This document shows positions 60,849-64,000 of a stretch of DNA of 64,000 nucleotides, piece by piece. Made by a program: the position numbers and the translations under genes. The DNA lies in assembly GCF_014203355.1 (NCBI RefSeq), contig NZ_JACHIR010000001.1:8124038-8188037 (forward strand), read 5' to 3'. Each line of letters starts with the position of its first letter. The first letter of the stretch is position 1. Under the pieces are notes generated by a model. It was not told where the DNA came from. It searched no databases and saw only the letters and a list, made by a program, of their open reading frames with translations. This DNA comes from Kutzneria kofuensis (lineage in GTDB: Bacteria; Actinomycetota; Actinomycetes; Mycobacteriales; Pseudonocardiaceae).

Positions 60849-61828
60849 CGCGCGGCCCGCCGCGTTTCGGCGAACCGCCGCGCGACCGCCTGCCGCCAGC
60901 GCTCGTAGGCCGGCACCTCGCCGTCCACCACCGGATCGGGCAGCAGCTCCTGGGTGACCGCCGCGGCCAGCTGGGGGGTGGTGCCGCAGAACACCTCGGT
61001 GGCCACGGCCGTGTGCGGCACCAGGATGTCGGCCCGCACCCGGGCCTCGGCGGCGAAGGCCGAGCCCTGCGCGAGCTGCGGGCGGTATGCCCCGGCGCGG
61101 TCGGCCAGCGCCCGCAGCTCGGCCGCGGTGACCCCGCCGGCGAAGGTGGCGGCCAGCCCGACCCCGGCGTACAGGTCGGCGTGGCGCGCCTCGGGGAACT
61201 TCTCCAGCAGCCCGGTCACCACGTCCACATCGGTGCCGCCGACGAACCACAGGGCCCGGCCGATGCCCTGGTCGATGGCGCGGTCGGCATACCAGGCCGG
61301 ACCGCCGCGCGGCCACGGGAAGTTCGGCTGCCGGTAGTGCTTGCGCACGTACCGGTCGGTGTGGAAGTAGGCCTGGTGGAAGCCGTAGCCGTCGAGCACC
61401 AGCCAGCGCAGCAGCGGATCGGTGCGCTCGCTGTCGGGCCAGCGGAACCGGGGCAGCCGGGCCATCGCCCAGCCGACCCCGCACTGCGCGATGTAGTGGT
61501 GGTTGCGGGCGGTCGGGCCGGCGAGGAACTCGGCCACGTGCCGGTTGCCGCCGACCGGCAGGCCGTCGCGCACGGCGAAGCCCATCGCCGCGCCCTCGTA
61601 GGCGAAGCCGCGCCACTGCGCCGGGAGCTCCTCCAGCCGGTCCTCCACGTCCTGCCCGGTGGACGCCTCGGCGGCCTCGCCGTAGCCGTCCAGGAACACC
61701 CGGCCGATCGTCTCCAGCAGCTGCTGGGCGTCCAGGTTCTTGCGGTGGAACCCGCGCACGTCCAGGCGCACCGCCGACACGTTCGGCGTGAGGATGCGGC
61801 GTCGCAGCGACCGCAGGATGTTCGGCAC
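60845..61828 (-). CDS. unbL: DUF1702/UnbL-family enediyne protein (copy 2)
   Basis: A 327-residue DUF1702 protein. Family segments include FAYEGAAMGFAVRDG, GVGWAMARLPRF, LDGYGFHQAYFHTDRYV, RAIDQGIGRALWFVGG and ADLYAGVGLAATFAGG, with conserved His, Asp and Tyr residues that suggest enzymatic function. UnbL proteins belong to the conserved enediyne cassette, with unknown activity. The GTG at 61828 is chosen to fit the paralogue's N-terminus; it lies 11 bp after the upstream paralogue and overlaps the P450 start. Confidence 0.9.
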   Translation of the reverse strand: MPNILRSLRRRILTPNVSAVRLDVRGFHRKNLDAQQLLETIGRVFLDGYGEAAEASTGQDVEDRLEELPAQWRGFAYEGAAMGFAVRDGLPVGGNRHVAEFLAGPTARNHHYIAQCGVGWAMARLPRFRWPDSERTDPLLRWLVLDGYGFHQAYFHTDRYVRKHYRQPNFPWPRGGPAWYADRAIDQGIGRALWFVGGTDVDVVTGLLEKFPEARHADLYAGVGLAATFAGGVTAAELRALADRAGAYRPQLAQGSAFAAEARVRADILVPHTAVATEVFCGTTPQLAAAVTQELLPDPVVDGEVPAYERWRQAVARRFAETRRAAR

Positions 61829-61839
61829 GTCAGCTCTCC

Positions 61840-62811
61840 TCAGTCCTCGGCGATGCGGTCGCGCACCCGGCGCCGCCACGTCTCGTAGTTCGGTGTCGGT
61901 CCGCCCTCGGGCTCCGTGACGGCGGTGTCGTCGGCCAGGGCGCACGCGGCCGGCACGGTCAGCCCGGCCAGCACGCCGACTCCCAGCTCGCTCTCGGGCG
62001 GCACGGTGCCCGAGAAGTGCCGGGCCTTGGCCGCGAACACCGCGCCCTGGCCCAGTTCCCGCCGGTACTTGCCGGCGGCGGTGCGCAGGGCGGTGAGCCC
62101 GTCGGCCGGACAGCCGCCGGCGAAGGTCGCGGCCAGCCCGACGCCGGCCCACAGGTCGGCCCGGCGGTGCTCGGCGAACCGGTCCACCGCCGCCGCCACC
62201 CCGGCGGGCTCGGCGCCGTGGATGAACCACAGGGCCCGTCCGATTCCCTGGTCCACGGCGCGAGGGAAGTACTCGGGGCAGCCCAGCCACGGGTAGTTCG
62301 GGCCGACCCACTGCTCGTCCACCCAGCGCGGGGTGTCGAAGTAGGCGCGGTCGAACCCGTACCCGTCCACCGCGAGCCAGCTCATGACCGGGTGGTAGGG
62401 CGTGCCGGGCAGGTCGGGCAGCACCTTGCGCCACAGCATCCGGGGCAGCCGGGCCATGGCGAACCCGATGCCGATGTAGGCCAGGAAGATGTGCCGCTGT
62501 CCCGGCCCCAGCAACAGCTCCTGGGTCCGCCGGCCGCCCGGCCCCATCGCGTCCCGCACCGTGCACGCCATGGTCGCGCCCTCGTAGCCGAAGCCGCGCA
62601 GGCCCGGTTCCAGCAGTTCCAGGCGACGTTGCAGCTCCCACTGCGAGCGCACCTCGATGCCCCACTCGAAGCCGCAGATCACCGCCTGCGGCACCGCTTC
62701 CAGCGTGGCGGCGGCCGGCGCGGCGGCCCCCGGGAAGCCACGGCGTTCGAACGTCACCTCAGCCAGCGCCGGAGTGAGCAGCCGTCTGCGCACCGAACCC
62801 AGCATCGGCAT
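61840..62811 (-). CDS. unbL: DUF1702/UnbL-family enediyne protein (copy 1)
   Basis: A 323-residue DUF1702 protein with the same signature blocks as the following gene (FGYEGATMACTVRDA, IGFAMARLPRM, VDGYGFDRAYFDTPRWV, QGIGRALWFIHGAEP, ADLWAGVGLAATFAGG). The ATG at 62811 has GAGGGG a few bases upstream. It starts a minus-strand operon (DUF1702, DUF1702, P450) divergent from the enediyne PKS. Which of the two copies is the orthologue of the canonical unbL (E3) cannot be decided by eye. Confidence 0.9.
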   Translation of the reverse strand: MPMLGSVRRRLLTPALAEVTFERRGFPGAAAPAAATLEAVPQAVICGFEWGIEVRSQWELQRRLELLEPGLRGFGYEGATMACTVRDAMGPGGRRTQELLLGPGQRHIFLAYIGIGFAMARLPRMLWRKVLPDLPGTPYHPVMSWLAVDGYGFDRAYFDTPRWVDEQWVGPNYPWLGCPEYFPRAVDQGIGRALWFIHGAEPAGVAAAVDRFAEHRRADLWAGVGLAATFAGGCPADGLTALRTAAGKYRRELGQGAVFAAKARHFSGTVPPESELGVGVLAGLTVPAACALADDTAVTEPEGGPTPNYETWRRRVRDRIAED

Positions 62812-63027
62812 CGTCCCCTCGTCTCACCGCTCCCAGCCGTGGCCCCATCGTCTGGGTCCGCCGGGAGGGTCCGCACCTCGCAGCTTGCCGTGATCGTCCC
62901 GCCGGAAACCGGGCCGCAGCGTCGAAGAAGCGTCCGGACGGCCCTGTGCGGCAGGCTCGCTGGAGGCAACCGGCGCAGACTTCACTTCGGGATGTGGGCT
63001 GTACCCCGTTCCCAGAATCGGTGGAAC
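62812..63027. promoter_or_regulatory. Divergent promoter region between the DUF1702 operon and the enediyne PKS
   Basis: A 216-bp gene-free gap separates the two divergent core operons and should hold both promoters and regulator sites. I see no clear -35/-10 pair or inverted repeat. Confidence 0.4.
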
Positions 63028-64000
63028 ATGAGCAACGAGCGGATAGCGATCGTCGGTATCGGACTTCGTTACCCGGACGCCGGTTCTCCGCGCGAACTGT
63101 GGGAGAACGTGCTGGCGGGGCGCTGTGCCTTCCGGCGGCTACCCGACGAGCGGATGAACCACGCCGACTACTACTCGGCCGATCCGGCGGCGCCCGACCG
63201 GTTCTACTCGCGCAACGCCGCGGTGTTGCGTGACTTCGAATTCGACCGGGTGCGCTACCACATCGCCGGCAGCACCTACCGGTCCACCGACCTCACGCAC
63301 TGGCTGGCCCTGGACGTGGCCGCGGCGGCGCTGGCCGACGCCGGCTTCCCGGACGGCGTGGGGCTGCCCGGCCGCGGCACCGGCGTGGTCATCGGCAACA
63401 GCCTCACCGGTGAGTTCTCCCGCGCCAACAACCTACGGCTGCGCTGGCCGTACGTGCGGCGCGTGGTCGCCGCCGAGCTGGCCGGCCGGGGATGGTCCAC
63501 AGAGGACACCGGATCGCTGCTGCGGGACATGGAGTCGCGGTTCAAGGCCCCGTTCCCGGCGGTCGACGAGGACACGCTGGCCGGAGCGCTGTCCAACACC
63601 ATCGCCGGCCGGATCTGCAACTACTTCGACTTCGGCGGCGGCGGGTACACAGTGGACGGAGCCTGCTCGTCCTCGCTGCTGTCGGTGGCCACCGCCGCCA
63701 ACGCGCTGGCCCAGGGGGACCTGGACGTCGCGCTGGCCGGCGGCGTGGACCTGTCCATCGATCCGCTGGAGGTGATCGGCTTCGCCAAGACCGGCGCGCT
63801 GGCCACCGGGCGGATGAAGGTGTACGACCGGGACTCCAACGGGTTCTGGCCCGGTGAGGGCGCCGGCATGCTGGTGCTGATGCGGGAGCGCGACGCGCTG
63901 GCCGCCGGCCGCCGGATGTACGCGGTGATCACCGGCTGGGGCGTGTCCTCGGACGGCCGCGGCGGCATCACCCGGCCGGAGGCCGCCGGCCACCGGCTGG
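63028..64000 (+). CDS. pksE: Iterative enediyne polyketide synthase PksE, N-terminal ketosynthase (3' truncated by window edge)
   Basis: The frame opens at ATG 63028 and runs off the window after 324 codons. It encodes the start of a ketosynthase domain: IAIVGIGLRYPDAGSPRELWENVLAGR at the N-terminus and the nucleophile Cys213 in TVDGACSSSLLSV, then DSNGFWPGEGAGM. The ACSSSL form and early sequence match enediyne PKSs (SgcE, CalE8, DynE8), which build a polyene precursor by iterative condensation. Acyltransferase, ACP, KR, DH and PPTase domains would lie beyond the edge, as would the usual thioesterase partner (E10). This gene anchors the enediyne assignment. Confidence 0.94.
   Translation, partial: MSNERIAIVGIGLRYPDAGSPRELWENVLAGRCAFRRLPDERMNHADYYSADPAAPDRFYSRNAAVLRDFEFDRVRYHIAGSTYRSTDLTHWLALDVAAAALADAGFPDGVGLPGRGTGVVIGNSLTGEFSRANNLRLRWPYVRRVVAAELAGRGWSTEDTGSLLRDMESRFKAPFPAVDEDTLAGALSNTIAGRICNYFDFGGGGYTVDGACSSSLLSVATAANALAQGDLDVALAGGVDLSIDPLEVIGFAKTGALATGRMKVYDRDSNGFWPGEGAGMLVLMRERDALAAGRRMYAVITGWGVSSDGRGGITRPEAAGHRL

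Noticed and set aside
63230-63775. Independent gene within the right-edge region
   Set aside because: It is an out-of-frame shadow of the ketosynthase that starts at 63028 and runs off the window.
1-64000. tRNA/rRNA genes, insertion sequences, integrases
   Set aside because: No CCA-ended cloverleaf, rRNA-like block, transposase-like protein or terminal inverted repeats were recognised; a tRNAscan/ISfinder run would be decisive.
1-64000. Identity with the kedarcidin or C-1027 cluster
   Set aside because: Apoprotein, sugar set and hydrazine cassette differ from what I know of those clusters; beta-tyrosine aminomutase and naphthoate PKS genes are not seen here. A database comparison is needed to confirm.

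Overview
The window is very GC-rich, with tightly packed genes, frequent GTG starts and many 1-4 bp start/stop overlaps. This is typical of an actinomycete chromosome (Streptomyces or Pseudonocardiaceae-like; the genus cannot be read from the sequence). Almost all of it looks like one large natural-product gene cluster. I recognise the parts of a nine-membered, chromoprotein-type enediyne: an iterative enediyne polyketide synthase entering at the right edge (ketosynthase only, 63028 onward), two UnbL/DUF1702 proteins, UnbV, UnbU, a P450, a GMC oxidoreductase, an SgcJ-like protein, an epoxide hydrolase, a StrR-like regulator, and a secreted apoprotein of the neocarzinostatin/C-1027 family (27632-28093).

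Layout, left to right. 1-7784: a truncated dehydrogenase, TetR regulator, class III aminotransferase, epoxide hydrolase, GMC oxidoreductase, VOC protein, zinc dehydrogenase and HxlR regulator. 7771-15270 (minus): a six-gene operon that is the most surprising part. It encodes a lysine/ornithine N-hydroxylase, a DAO-type flavoprotein and a cupin/methionyl-tRNA-synthetase fusion, the trio known to build N-N bonds and release hydrazinoacetic acid or a related hydrazine. An AMP-ligase, a GNAT acyltransferase and a C45-type N-terminal-nucleophile hydrolase follow. 15413-20440: MerR, GyrI-like, DUF1801-like, acyltransferase-3, AraC and StrR-like genes. 20874-28093: UnbU/UnbV, an MFS exporter, a BtrH-like acyltransferase, a LuxR regulator and the apoprotein.

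28288-41774: sugar and tailoring genes (nucleotidyltransferase, glycosyltransferase, sugar aminotransferase, methyltransferase, UDP-sugar dehydrogenase, SDR decarboxylase/epimerase, an unusual cytosolic glycosidase, zinc dehydrogenase), with an aldehyde dehydrogenase, an esterase and a carrier-protein/AMP-ligase pair between them. 41877-48578: a compact operon of KASIII, ACP, a Cys-less KAS-like protein, two acyl-CoA-dehydrogenase-related proteins, a MATE exporter and a free-standing condensation enzyme. 48722-54651: LuxR regulator, methyltransferase, flavin monooxygenase, SgcJ-like protein and two tandem FAD monooxygenases. 54700-64000: VOC and AhpD-like proteins, GMC oxidoreductase with a small partner, AraC regulator, P450, two DUF1702 genes and the start of the enediyne PKS.

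Working model (inference). The PKS and its accessory genes make the enediyne core. UDP-sugar genes supply a probable aminopentose. The hydrazine operon makes an N-N-containing acyl unit that is activated on a free carrier protein, possibly oxidised by the acyl-CoA-dehydrogenase-like enzymes, and joined to the core by the stand-alone condensation enzyme or the BtrH-like transferase. The apoprotein binds and exports the chromophore. I do not know a described chromoprotein enediyne with a hydrazine-derived group, so the combination is the main finding. No rRNA, tRNA, CRISPR array or insertion sequence was seen.
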